64,000 nt of DNA, taken from positions 62,001 to 126,000 of the forward strand of contig NZ_CP051630.1 of assembly GCF_012848855.1 (NCBI RefSeq), read 5' to 3'. Made by a program: the position numbers and the translations under genes. This DNA comes from Pyruvatibacter mobilis. GTDB lineage: Bacteria > Pseudomonadota > Alphaproteobacteria > CGMCC-115125. The notes under the pieces are model-generated. The model had not been told where the DNA came from. It ran no database searches and worked only from the letters and a program-made list of their open reading frames with translations. This document shows, piece by piece, positions 56,261-64,000 of this stretch; position 1 is the stretch's first letter, and the number at the start of each line of letters is the position of its first letter.

Positions 56261-56275
56261 CAGACTCAAAATCTG
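56261..56275. other. attR core
   Basis: CAGACTCAAAATCTG, identical to 15655-15669. Left flank phage (AAGCATCT), right flank host tRNA 3' half. Combined phage flanks give attP GCATCTCAGA-CTCAAAA-TCTGACATGC, an inverted repeat with one mismatch. Confidence 0.9.
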
Positions 56276-56319
56276 CTGGGGGTAACTCCGTGCTGGTTCG
56301 AGTCCGGCCAGGGGCACCA
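56265..56319 (+). pseudogene. 3' half of the split host tRNA-Leu(CAA) gene
   Basis: From the anticodon loop it continues TCTGC, a variable arm (TGGGGGTAACTCCGTG), the T-arm GCTGG-TTCGAGT-CCGGC, acceptor CAGGGGC, and ACCA. The upstream phage sequence lacks a D-arm and the GCCCCTG strand, so no functional tRNA is formed here. Its partner is 15627-15669. Confidence 0.9.
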
Positions 56320-56408
56320 CGAAGCGCGGGCCACCCTTGACCCATCACCGCCACATTCCGGGCTATCATCCGTGGCCGACAGCGTTTCAATCCGGGCGGG
56401 AGGGCCCT

Positions 56409-58226
56409 TTGGCGGATACTGACCCGCATCAGGACAAGCAAGGCAGCGACATCGTCCCGGCCGAACCCAGGGCCCTGACCTGGGTCTATGCGGCGCGCGT
56501 ATGGCGTGAATGGATGTTGCCGCAGTTGCCCCGCGTGCTGCTCGCCATGCTGCTGCTTGCATTGGTGGCCTCTACCACCGGCATCTATCCGTTGCTCATT
56601 GAGTACGCGATCGATGCGATCGAGGCGGGCAACATGGATAAGATCGTCGAGGTGCCGCTGATCATCGTGGCACTGGTGATCGCCAAGTCGGTGACGCTCT
56701 ACCTGCAAACCGTGGTCACGAGTTCCGTTGTGTTCCGTGTGCTGAAGGGGATGCAGTCGGCCATGTTCGGGCGTCTGCTGACCATCGATCTTGCTCGGCT
56801 CAACCGGGAAGCCACCGGCCGGTACCTGTCGCGATTCACCAACGACCTCAATGTGGTCCGCGAAGCGCTGACGCGTGTGATGACCAATGGTGTGCGTGAT
56901 CTCCTGACACTGGTGTTTCTGGTCGGCACCATGATCTACATGGATTGGCGGCTGACGCTTGGCATCCTTGCGATCTACCCGCTCGCCATCGTTCCCATCA
57001 ATGCACTCGGCAAGCGCATGCGCCGGGTTTCGGCCGACACGCAAAGCTATGTGGGTGACATGACAGCGCTTCTGAACGAGAGCCTGTCCGGTGCCCGCAT
57101 GGTCAAGACATTCGGCCTCGAAGACTATGAGAACAAGCGGGCCAACAGCTTCTTCGAGGGGTTCTACCGCTGGAACATGAAGCTCGTGCGCGGCCGCTCC
57201 CTGGTCGATCCGGGCATGGAGATTTTGGGCGGTGTCGCTGTTGCCGGCGTCGTTGCCTACGGAATCTGGAGTGTGTTTGCCGGCGTCGGCTCCGTCGGCA
57301 GTCTGATGGGTTTCCTGTCTGCCCTGCTGCTGGGGGCCGCCCCGGCGCGGGCGCTCGGGACGCTCCACGTGGTGTTCCAGGAGGGGATGGCGGCCGTCCA
57401 GCGGGTGTTCGATCTCGTGGACGAAGTGCCGGCGATCCGGGACCGGGCGGATGCAAGGCCGCTCGACCTTGAAAAAGGCCATGTGCGCTTTGCGGATGTC
57501 GGGTTCGAGTACGAGCCGGGTGCTCCGGCATTGAGTGCCTTTTCGCTCGACGTGGCCGCGGGGTCCACGGTCGCGCTTGTAGGGCCGTCCGGGGCGGGCA
57601 AGTCCACGGTCATCAATCTCATTCCGCGGCTTTATGACGCCACGTCCGGGGCCGTCACCATCGATGGACAGGATGTGAAGGACGTGACGCTTGCGTCCCT
57701 GCGCCGCGAAATGGCGATCGTCAGTCAGGATGTGACCCTCTTCAACGACACGGTCCGCGCCAATATTGCCTTCGGCAAGCTTGATGCAACGGATGACGAG
57801 ATCCGTGCCGCGGCCAGGGCGGCGGCGGCTGAAGAGTTCATCACCGCCATGCCGGAAGGCTATGAGACGGTTGTCGGCGACAGGGGGCTCAAGCTTTCCG
57901 GCGGGCAGCGCCAGCGCATCGCCCTGGCCCGGGCCATTTTGCGCGATGCCCCGATCCTGCTGCTTGATGAAGCAACCAGCGCGCTTGACGCGGAAAGCGA
58001 GCGGAAGGTGCAGGACGCGCTTGAGACCCTGCGCCATGGGCGCACCACCATTGTCATCGCCCATCGCCTTGCGACGGTGCGTGAAGCGGACATGATCTGT
58101 GTGATGGATCAGGGCAGGGTGGTCGAGCTCGGCAGCCATGATGACCTTGTGGCAGCCGACGGCCTTTATGCCCGCCTGTGCAAGATGCAGTATTTCGCTG
58201 AAGACAAGGTAGAGGCTGCCCAGTAG
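56409..58226 (+). CDS. ABC transporter, fused permease and ATP-binding protein (MsbA-like)
   Basis: A lipid or drug exporter half-transporter of about 605 residues: six hydrophobic helices in the first 320 residues, then an ATPase with Walker A GPSGAGKST, Q-loop IVSQDVTLF, signature LSGGQRQRIALARAIL, Walker B ILLLDEATSALD, and H-loop IAHRLAT. TTG 56409 lies closely after GGGAGGG and was preferred; TTG 56337, just after the split tRNA, would add 24 residues with no family look. It faces away from the prophage and could receive read-through from the phage tRNA promoter. Confidence 0.9.
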   Translation: MADTDPHQDKQGSDIVPAEPRALTWVYAARVWREWMLPQLPRVLLAMLLLALVASTTGIYPLLIEYAIDAIEAGNMDKIVEVPLIIVALVIAKSVTLYLQTVVTSSVVFRVLKGMQSAMFGRLLTIDLARLNREATGRYLSRFTNDLNVVREALTRVMTNGVRDLLTLVFLVGTMIYMDWRLTLGILAIYPLAIVPINALGKRMRRVSADTQSYVGDMTALLNESLSGARMVKTFGLEDYENKRANSFFEGFYRWNMKLVRGRSLVDPGMEILGGVAVAGVVAYGIWSVFAGVGSVGSLMGFLSALLLGAAPARALGTLHVVFQEGMAAVQRVFDLVDEVPAIRDRADARPLDLEKGHVRFADVGFEYEPGAPALSAFSLDVAAGSTVALVGPSGAGKSTVINLIPRLYDATSGAVTIDGQDVKDVTLASLRREMAIVSQDVTLFNDTVRANIAFGKLDATDDEIRAAARAAAAEEFITAMPEGYETVVGDRGLKLSGGQRQRIALARAILRDAPILLLDEATSALDAESERKVQDALETLRHGRTTIVIAHRLATVREADMICVMDQGRVVELGSHDDLVAADGLYARLCKMQYFAEDKVEAAQ

Positions 58227-58251
58227 GGCGGCACACCCTTTGGCGAGCCTC

Positions 58252-58926
58252 CTACTCGCGCTGCAGGATGAAGTCGATGATGACGTCACCGGCTTTCATG
58301 TTCTGGAAGCGGGCGTTGAGGCCTTCGCGGTCATATTCCGTGTTCACCCATGTCATGAAATCGATGGGTTCGCGCGCGTTCCGAGCTTCGTATTCCTCGA
58401 GAAAGGCATCGAGCACGCCGGTCTTGGCCTGGCGCACATGGCCGAAGCGCAGGGACAGCTGCTCCTTGGCTTCCGAGACCGGGCGGCCTTCCTTCAGCAT
58501 CATGTAGAGCGCCGTGCCGATGCCCACCCGGTCCGCTCCGGACTTGCAATGCAGCAGGATGGGATACTCGACCGAGTTGAACACCTCGTTGGCACGGTTG
58601 AGCCTGTCCACCTGGGGGGCGGAGCGGCTTTCCAGCGGCATGTCGATCATCGTGACGCCATATTTCTCGCACGCCTCGCGCTCGAGCACATAGGCCCCGC
58701 AATCACGCGCACCGCGCAGGTTGATGATCGTCTTGACGCCCCGCTCCTTCGCCAGTTTCACGTGGCGCGGCCAGAGCTGGCCTGAGCGCCAGGCGCGCGG
58801 GGTCACGGGCGTTGCGAGATTGATGAACAGCCGGAAAATCCCGTGATCGACAAACATCATGTCGAGATAGGTGCGCATCCGCTTCGTGAAGGTCGAGGTG
58901 TTGTCCGCTGTGCGGTCAATCGCCAT
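58252..58926 (-). CDS. Protein tyrosine/dual-specificity phosphatase family protein
   Basis: A 224-residue protein with the CxxxxxR active site HCKSGADRVG (nucleophile Cys and phosphate-binding Arg) near residue 136, preceded by GVKTIINLRGARDCGAY with a conserved Arg and Asp. The N-terminus has a hydrophobic stretch (GIFRLFINLATPV). Such DSP-like bacterial phosphatases may act on phosphoproteins or phospholipids. The start at 58926 was chosen over a longer Arg- and Pro-rich extension. Convergent with the ABC exporter. Confidence 0.85.
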   Translation of the reverse strand: MAIDRTADNTSTFTKRMRTYLDMMFVDHGIFRLFINLATPVTPRAWRSGQLWPRHVKLAKERGVKTIINLRGARDCGAYVLEREACEKYGVTMIDMPLESRSAPQVDRLNRANEVFNSVEYPILLHCKSGADRVGIGTALYMMLKEGRPVSEAKEQLSLRFGHVRQAKTGVLDAFLEEYEARNAREPIDFMTWVNTEYDREGLNARFQNMKAGDVIIDFILQRE

Positions 58927-59203
58927 GGAATCTGCCAGGTCCGGTATGGTTGCTGCCGGCTGCGGGACCGCGCCAGCATTGGTGCGGCGCACTATAGGGA
59001 TCGCGTGGCAGATTAAAAGCGCTTGTCGATCATATGGTTGCGGCGCTCTCACGCCTGGTCGCCAAAGCGTGATTTGGGCGTGTGGCCTCCAAGCGCCCAT
59101 CTGGTTGCGGACCGGTCCGGTTCGTCATCGTGACAGCCGGCGGCTCCTGTGGCGGAAGGCGTCTCATCAGCGCACTCCGCGCTAATTTGGAAGGGGATCA
59201 AAA

Positions 59204-59620
59204 ATGAAATCCGTCAGCCTCATGTTGCTGCGGGTCGGCATCGGCCTGCTCATTCTCATCTGGGCCATCATCAAGCTGGCCGCCACCGAAGCCGCCATCG
59301 GCGTCTCCGACACCTATTACGGCGGCATCCTGAGTGATCCGACGCTGCAGATCGTACTTGGTGCCCTGCAGGCGGTCCTTGCCGTTGCGGTGATCGTCGG
59401 GCTGTTCCGCCGTGTCACCTATCCGGCCATGGCGGCTCTCATCGGCATTGGCATCCTGCCAATCTGGCAGTCCATCGTCGATCCGCTGGGCGTGATCTTC
59501 GGTCAGGACAATGTACAGATCCTGTTCTTCCCGTCGCTCACGGTGTTCTTCGCCACGCTGGTGATGCTGGCCTTCCGTGACGAGGACACGCTGTCACTGG
59601 ATGCCCGCCGCGGCGCCTGA
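59204..59620 (+). CDS. DoxX-like four-helix membrane protein
   Basis: A 138-residue protein with four hydrophobic helices (about 5-22, 46-66, 72-90, 103-125). The arrangement resembles the DoxX/SURF4-like family but without a clear diagnostic motif. GGAAGGGG precedes the ATG at 59204. It is convergent with the TetR gene downstream. Function unknown. Confidence 0.65.
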   Translation: MKSVSLMLLRVGIGLLILIWAIIKLAATEAAIGVSDTYYGGILSDPTLQIVLGALQAVLAVAVIVGLFRRVTYPAMAALIGIGILPIWQSIVDPLGVIFGQDNVQILFFPSLTVFFATLVMLAFRDEDTLSLDARRGA

Positions 59621-59646
59621 CAACAGTCTTGGGCGACGGCTCCGGT

Positions 59647-60375
59647 TTACTTGACCGGGTGCAGTAGCGCCTTGAGACGGGTTCTGAACTTGGCGGCGGC
59701 TTCAGGGTCGCCGCCAAGACCTGCCGCCTCATACATCTGGCGGCCCACAATTGCCTCGCCGAAGGCCGACATGGCGGCCAGCAGAATGAAGAAGCGGGTG
59801 TCTTCCTTGCTGGGTTCGATCTTGCCGGCATCCCGCGCCTGCCGTGCTGCGGCTTCATGCACCAGGTCTGTCAGTTCACCCAGCATCTGGCGGCCGCGGC
59901 TTCCCTCAGCCTTGCTTTTCTCGTCGTCACTGTCAGTGAGGCCCGACTCCGGCTCCACGCGGCCGGTCAGGGTCAGCCAGGCCAGCAGGCGGGCATGGCC
60001 CCGGTCGGAGAGGGTTGCGAATACCTCGTCCATCATCGCATCGGTGTCCAGAGCACCGCTCTGTCCGCGGGTGATGACGCCCAGCAGAGCATCCCGCAGA
60101 TGGGTCATGGTGCGTTCCACCAACGCCCCCACGAGGCCTTCTCTGCTCTGGAAATGATGCAGGATTGCCGGGTGCGAAATACCCACGTCCTTTGCAATGT
60201 CCTGCAGCCGGATACCTTCCGGCCCGCTTGAGGCAAGGCGCTGTTCGGCAGCATCCAGAATCAGCCGGCGTGCTTCCTCGCCCGTGCGGCGCACCCGGCG
60301 GGTCCGGGGAGCGGCCTTTGTCTCGCCTTCCGGGGCCGGAGCGGGAGCCGTCTTTTCGTCGGTGGACGCTGACAT
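59647..60375 (-). CDS. TetR family transcriptional regulator
   Basis: A 242-residue regulator. After a Pro/Ala/Glu-rich N-terminal 30 residues, the TetR domain reads ARRLILDAAEQRLASSGPEG, IRLQDIAKDVGISHPAILHH, FQSREGLVGALVE, with the helix-turn-helix at about residues 58-78. The C-terminal ligand domain is helical. It lies divergent from the GNAT gene and near acyl-CoA synthetase and TusA genes, so it may respond to a lipid-type ligand; the target is unknown. Confidence 0.85.
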   Translation of the reverse strand: MSASTDEKTAPAPAPEGETKAAPRTRRVRRTGEEARRLILDAAEQRLASSGPEGIRLQDIAKDVGISHPAILHHFQSREGLVGALVERTMTHLRDALLGVITRGQSGALDTDAMMDEVFATLSDRGHARLLAWLTLTGRVEPESGLTDSDDEKSKAEGSRGRQMLGELTDLVHEAAARQARDAGKIEPSKEDTRFFILLAAMSAFGEAIVGRQMYEAAGLGGDPEAAAKFRTRLKALLHPVK

Positions 60376-60575
60376 GGGCGCGGGACTTTTTCTCTAACTG
60401 CCTGCGGCGGCATGGTTTTCAGGCCGCGCTTTGGTCATTTCACGTGTGAAACGGGGTTATGCCCGCCCTTGGTGGCCAATGGCAAGGCCAGCCACGGCAT
60501 TGCGATCATTGGCAAGGCCGGGGCCGAAGGAGTAGCGTCGCCGTTTATCGCTTTCTGGGGACCCGACAGACCTTC

Positions 60576-61193
60576 ATGAGACAGACCGCCGCCCTCTCCG
60601 CGCCGCAGGTGCCAGCCGAGCCCCGGCATGCCGATTATCCGCCCCTGGTGCTGCCGCTGCGCAGCCGGCGGCTGGTGGTGCGGGATTTCACCTCGGGAGA
60701 TCTGGGGGCGCTGCATGCCTATGCAGAACGCCGGGAGGTCACAAAGCATCTTCTCTGGGGGCCCAATACGGTCGAACAGTCCCGCGCCACACTTGCCGAG
60801 TTTCTCAATCAGCAGCAGGTCTCGCCGCGCCTGCGGTATGATCTTGCGCTTGCCCTGCCGGGCGGTAAGGCCATCGGCGGTGTTTCCCTGCATCTGGATG
60901 ATCTGCGTCTTGGCAATGCCGAGATCGGCTATGTGCTGCATTCGGATTACTGGGGCGGCGGCTTCGTCAGCGAGGCGGTGCGGCTGGTGGCAGAAGCGGC
61001 TTTCTCACAATGGCCGCTCAACCGGCTGTGGGCACGTTGCGTCTCGGACAACAAGGCGTCACGCCGGGTCCTGGAGCGCATGGGCATGCGCCACGAGGGT
61101 ACTCTGCTCAAGGCCGAACGCCTTGATGACCGCTGGCATGATGTCCTGATCTATGCGCTGCTTGCGGATGAATGGCAGGCGTCAGACGGCTGA
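60576..61193 (+). CDS. GNAT family N-acetyltransferase (RimJ/RimL type)
   Basis: A 205-residue acetyltransferase. RSRRLVVRDFTSGDLGALHA begins the fold, GNAEIGYVLHSDYWGGGFVS is the acetyl-CoA binding strand and loop (the QxxGxG-like WGGGFVSEA), and CVSDNKASRRVLERMGMRHE is the typical end of RimJ/L-type enzymes. ATG 60576 was chosen because upstream codons are not family-like. Overlaps the convergent TusA gene by 12 bases. Confidence 0.85.
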   Translation: MRQTAALSAPQVPAEPRHADYPPLVLPLRSRRLVVRDFTSGDLGALHAYAERREVTKHLLWGPNTVEQSRATLAEFLNQQQVSPRLRYDLALALPGGKAIGGVSLHLDDLRLGNAEIGYVLHSDYWGGGFVSEAVRLVAEAAFSQWPLNRLWARCVSDNKASRRVLERMGMRHEGTLLKAERLDDRWHDVLIYALLADEWQASDG

Positions 61194-61457
61194 CGGCAGG
61201 GCCTTGCATTCCACTTCATAGATGAAGGTGTCTGCCTCGCGACGATTGGTCAGCAGGGTATGGCCCGTCTCATTGCAGAAATGGGGCACGTCGATCTGTG
61301 AGGCGGGGTCTGTTGCGAGCAGCGTCACGCGCTCGCCGATTGCGCATCGACGCAACGCCTTTTGCAGCTTGAGGACCGGCAGCGGGCATTGCAGGCCGAT
61401 CGCATCTACCTGCTGCCCGGCATAAGTCCTTACAGTCTCTGCGTCTTTAGGCTTCAT
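61182..61457 (-). CDS. TusA family sulfurtransferase
   Basis: A 91-residue sulfur carrier protein. The active motif is DAIGLQCPLPVLKLQKALR, in which the Cys of CPxP carries persulfide sulfur. The C-terminal part (ATDPASQIDVPHFCNETGH) is the usual second half of the fold. Acts in sulfur relay, for example in tRNA thiolation or cofactor synthesis. It is convergent with the GNAT gene and divergent from the acyl-CoA synthetase gene. Confidence 0.88.
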   Translation of the reverse strand: MKPKDAETVRTYAGQQVDAIGLQCPLPVLKLQKALRRCAIGERVTLLATDPASQIDVPHFCNETGHTLLTNRREADTFIYEVECKALPSAV

Positions 61458-61543
61458 GACGACCCCGTTTCAGCCCCGGTTCCGCTTGACCAATTTTCAA
61501 TGACACTTCTATATCGGCGGAAACGTCTTGGGAGGACGCCGTT

Positions 61544-63334
61544 GTGTTAAACCGAATTGGCAAAGAGATCACCTATCTGCGCAGTGCCGTGCGCACGCTT
61601 GGCCGGCTGAAGGACATCCAGAAGAATCCGGACCGGACCTGGGCGGACATCATTGAGGGGCTGGCAGCTACCAAGCCCGACAATCTGGCCATCACGGGTG
61701 AAGATGGCTCGACCCTCACCTACGCACAGCTGAACGAGCGCGCTAACCGGTATGCGCGCTGGGCTTTGGCCTCGGGCGCGCGCAAGGGTGACGCCATTGC
61801 GTTGCTGATGGAGAACAAGCCCGAATACATCGTGGCGTGGCTCGGCATCGTGAAGATGGGTGGCGTCGCAGCGCTGATCAACACAAACCTCACCGGCATG
61901 GGGCTTGCCCATTGCCTCAATATTTCCGGCGCCAACCACGCCATCGTCGATGACAGCCTCGCAGACAATTTCTTCGGTGCTGCCGACAAGTTCGACCGCG
62001 ACATCAAGCCTTGGATTCACGGCGAACCGGTGCAAGGAGCAGAAAACCTGTCCGATAGTCTGGGTCTTTATTCCGCGGAACCCCTTCCGGCCGATACGCG
62101 CAAGGATCTGCAGCAGACCGACAACGCGCTCTATATCTATACGTCCGGCACCACAGGTCTGCCCAAGGCTGCCAAGATCACCCATTACCGGCTGCAGACC
62201 ATGGCCGGGGCCTTCTCAGCCGCAACTGCGGCAACGGAGAAGGACCGTATGTATGTGGTGCTTCCGCTCTATCACTCGGCCGGCGGTGTCTGCGCCGTGG
62301 GTGCAGTCCTGACGGTCGGCGGCTCGGTTATCGTCAAGCGCAAGTTCTCCGCCCGGGAGTTCTGGGAAGACTGCGCCAAGCATGAAGCGACCCTGTTCCA
62401 GTATATCGGCGAGCTGTGCCGGTATCTTCTGAACACGGATCAGAAGCCCGGTGAGAACAGGCACAAGGTACGCCTTGCCGTGGGCAACGGCCTGCGGCCT
62501 GAAATCTGGGAGCCGTTCCAGCAGCGCTTCAAGATCCCGCGCATCGTTGAGTTCTATGGGGCGACTGAAGGCAATATCGCGCTGATGAATTATGACGGCA
62601 CGGTTGGTGCTGTCGGCCGCGTGCCCGGTTATGCCAAGAAGACCTTCAACGTTGAAATCGTGAAGTTCGACGTGGACGCCGAGGAGCCCATTCGCGGTGC
62701 CGACGGGCTGTGTATCAAATGCGCACCAGGCGAGGTCGGTGAGGCGCTCGGCAAGATCGATCCTGAAAGCGCCACCGGCAAGTTCGACGGCTATGCGGAT
62801 GCCAAGGCAACCGAGAAGAAAATCCTGCGCGACGTCTTCGAGAAAGGCGACATGTGGTTCCGCTCCGGTGACCTTCTGAAGCAAGACGAGCGCGGCTATT
62901 TCTATTTCATGGATCGCATCGGCGACACGTTCCGCTGGAAGGGGGAGAACGTGGCGACGTCTGAAGTGGCGGAAGCGATCTCTATCTATCCGGGCATCAA
63001 GGAAGCCAATGTCTATGGCGTTGCCATCAATGGCATGGATGGCCGCGCCGGCATGGTCTCCATGGTGGTCGCGGAAGAACCGGACTGGACCAGGTTCAAG
63101 GCGCATCTGGACGACAATTTGCCGGCCTATGCGCAGCCTGTCTTCGTGCGCCTTCAGGAAGAGGTGGAAATCACCGGCACCTTCAAGCACCGCAAGGTGG
63201 AACTGGTGAAGGAAGGGTTCGATCCGGAGGCAATCTCTGATCCCATCTTCTTCTTCGACCCGCGTGAAAAGCAGTTCATCCGGCTCACCAAGGATCTCTA
63301 CAACGACATCCAGACCGGCAGTCTGAAGCTGTAA
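61544..63334 (+). CDS. Long-chain acyl-CoA synthetase (FATP/very-long-chain type)
   Basis: A 596-residue AMP-forming enzyme. The ATP-binding P-loop signature is IYTSGTTGLPKAAKITHYR near residue 200, followed by YGATEGNIALMNYDG and the FATP-type motif YFYFMDRIGDTFRWKGENVA with TSEV. It activates long fatty acids to acyl-CoA. GTG start at 61544 after GGGAGGAC. Together with the acyl-CoA dehydrogenase it points to fatty acid catabolism. A GC hairpin follows. Confidence 0.93.
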   Translation: MLNRIGKEITYLRSAVRTLGRLKDIQKNPDRTWADIIEGLAATKPDNLAITGEDGSTLTYAQLNERANRYARWALASGARKGDAIALLMENKPEYIVAWLGIVKMGGVAALINTNLTGMGLAHCLNISGANHAIVDDSLADNFFGAADKFDRDIKPWIHGEPVQGAENLSDSLGLYSAEPLPADTRKDLQQTDNALYIYTSGTTGLPKAAKITHYRLQTMAGAFSAATAATEKDRMYVVLPLYHSAGGVCAVGAVLTVGGSVIVKRKFSAREFWEDCAKHEATLFQYIGELCRYLLNTDQKPGENRHKVRLAVGNGLRPEIWEPFQQRFKIPRIVEFYGATEGNIALMNYDGTVGAVGRVPGYAKKTFNVEIVKFDVDAEEPIRGADGLCIKCAPGEVGEALGKIDPESATGKFDGYADAKATEKKILRDVFEKGDMWFRSGDLLKQDERGYFYFMDRIGDTFRWKGENVATSEVAEAISIYPGIKEANVYGVAINGMDGRAGMVSMVVAEEPDWTRFKAHLDDNLPAYAQPVFVRLQEEVEITGTFKHRKVELVKEGFDPEAISDPIFFFDPREKQFIRLTKDLYNDIQTGSLKL

Positions 63335-63344
63335 GCGTTACCCG

Positions 63345-63369
63345 GACCCCGCGGCTCAGCCGCGGGGTC
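63345..63369 (+). terminator. GC-rich terminator hairpin after the acyl-CoA synthetase gene
   Basis: GACCCCGCGGC and GCCGCGGGGTC form a perfect 11-bp stem with a TCA loop. No T run follows, but the hairpin lies between convergent genes and probably ends transcription from both sides. Confidence 0.6.
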
Positions 63370-63431
63370 AGGGGCACTGCGGGAACTGCCCGCCGGTGAG
63401 GTGCAGCAGCCCGTGAAAGAGCGTCGGGCAG

Positions 63432-64000
63432 TTACTCCGCTGCAGACTGACCCTTCTTTTTTTCCTCGTCTTCGTAGTGCTGCTGGATGGTCGTCATCGC
63501 GGCGGACATGGCCTGGCCGATGAACTCCTCCGCATTGTCGGTCGCCCAGCCGAAGCTTGCCCGGCGCGCGTCGTTCATCTTGTTGATCTCCGGCATCACG
63601 TGGCGCATCCACAGCTCGTAGGATTTCTTCGTAGTGTCGAAGTCCGCCCAGTTGTGGGCCAGCTGCAGGAAGCAGCCGAAGCCGGGCATCTTCTCCTCAA
63701 GGCGCCTGATCTGCGCGATCGCGTCGTCCGGTGTGCCGACAATGCCCTGGCCGCTTTCGATCATCGCGTCGAGCGGATCCTTGGACTTGTCGGCGTTGGG
63801 CGCGGCCATGGGGTTGATGGAGTTGAAATAGTCCGACCATTTGTAGAAGCCGTATTTCACGTTCTCCATCGCCTGTTCCCTGGTCTCGGCGATGTGGATG
63901 GGGCCGACGAGGCGCAGGCAATCCGGGTCCATTGTGCGGCCATGCTCCTTGGCCACCTGCTGGGCCACCTCCCAGTTGATGGCGAGCGCGTCATAACCGG
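63432..64000 (-). CDS. LLM class flavin-dependent oxidoreductase (partial, N-terminus outside window)
   Basis: The C-terminal 189 residues of a bacterial luciferase-like monooxygenase are visible, continuous to the window edge. Seen are LRLVGPIHIAETREQAMENV, a stretch typical of this family's C-terminal barrel, GIVGTPDDAIAQIRRLEEK, and CFLQLAHNWADF. The start lies beyond 64000. These flavin (FMN) enzymes oxidise aldehydes, alkanes or related substrates with oxygen; the substrate here is unknown. Confidence 0.85.
   Translation of the reverse strand, partial: GYDALAINWEVAQQVAKEHGRTMDPDCLRLVGPIHIAETREQAMENVKYGFYKWSDYFNSINPMAAPNADKSKDPLDAMIESGQGIVGTPDDAIAQIRRLEEKMPGFGCFLQLAHNWADFDTTKKSYELWMRHVMPEINKMNDARRASFGWATDNAEEFIGQAMSAAMTTIQQHYEDEEKKKGQSAAE

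Larger units (their letters stand above)
15655..56275. mobile_element. Temperate T7-like podovirus prophage in tRNA-Leu(CAA), about 40.6 kb
   Basis: The element is bounded by identical 15-bp cores (15655-15669 and 56261-56275), so an excised circle would be 40,606 bp. It encodes a single-subunit RNA polymerase and a near-complete T7-type replication, virion and packaging set, all on the plus strand, plus a tyrosine integrase, a winged-helix regulator and a tRNA. No frameshift or truncation was seen in core genes, so it may be inducible. The order integrase, tRNA, att, RNA polymerase resembles temperate or integrase-bearing T7-like phages of marine bacteria. Virion ends lie internally at about 49.7-50.6 kb. 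Confidence 0.95.

Noticed and set aside
56199-58289. A 696-codon open frame on the minus strand
   Set aside because: It is antisense to the ABC exporter and runs through the tRNA. Its His- and Gly-rich translation has no recognisable domain.
1-64000. CRISPR arrays, rRNA genes, insertion sequences
   Set aside because: None seen. The only repeats are short and are described among phage promoters, att sites and the genome-end region.

Overview
The window is a stretch of alphaproteobacterial chromosome interrupted by one apparently complete, integrated T7-like podovirus. The host type is inferred from gene content: a Coq7-type ubiquinone hydroxylase, an ExoD-like protein, GluQRS, a twin-transmembrane protein, and acyl-CoA dehydrogenase, long-chain acyl-CoA synthetase, haloalkane dehalogenase and LLM flavin oxidoreductase genes. 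A Parvibaculum-like or other lipid-degrading alphaproteobacterium is plausible, but the sequence does not fix the genus.

Layout. Positions 1-15.6 kb are host DNA: a partial rhomboid protease, an XRE/DUF2975 pair, haloalkane dehalogenase, alpha/beta hydrolase, acyl-CoA dehydrogenase, a membrane protein plus VWA protein, an AEC transporter, gluQRS, a DNA glycosylase, a carboxylesterase, an HNH nuclease, and the coq7-dsbB-exoD cluster. Positions 15655-56275 are the prophage; one excised copy would be about 40,606 bp, close to T7. Positions 56.3-64 kb are host again: ABC exporter, tyrosine phosphatase, DoxX-like protein, TetR, GNAT, TusA, acyl-CoA synthetase and a partial LLM oxidoreductase.

The prophage sits in the anticodon loop of a host tRNA-Leu(CAA). 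It splits that gene into a 5' half (15627-15669) and a 3' half (ending at 56319), and neither half is rebuilt by phage sequence. Just inside attR the phage carries its own complete, different tRNA-Leu(CAA), which looks like a replacement for the gene it breaks. The 7-base anticodon loop is the centre of the 15-bp att core, and the reconstructed attP is an extended inverted repeat around that loop.

From attL the prophage reads: single-subunit RNA polymerase; small proteins; SSB (gp2.5-like); endonuclease I; amidase with LysM; HTH protein; primase-helicase; family A DNA polymerase; 5'-3' exonuclease; dNMP kinase; portal; scaffold; a small lysis-like cluster; capsid; tail tubes; four internal virion proteins; tail fibre; a fatty acid desaturase; small and large terminase. 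The virion genome ends probably lie at about 49.7-50.6 kb. After them comes the early region (ArdA antirestriction protein and many small proteins), then a winged-helix regulator, the tyrosine integrase, the tRNA and the att site. The integrated map is therefore a circular permutation of the virion map.

Transcription can be partly read from the sequence. Eight copies of a motif close to TTAGGTTCCCCTATAGG lie in front of phage operons and are the probable promoters of the phage polymerase. One sigma70-like promoter (50584-50612) starts the early region, and a perfect TGTTCC-N6-GGAACA palindrome fills its -35/-10 spacer. The same palindrome recurs near attL and, with one change, just before a phage promoter downstream of the RNA polymerase gene, which suggests a lysogeny operator. 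Apart from the T7-family assignments, functions of the small early and accessory proteins are unknown.
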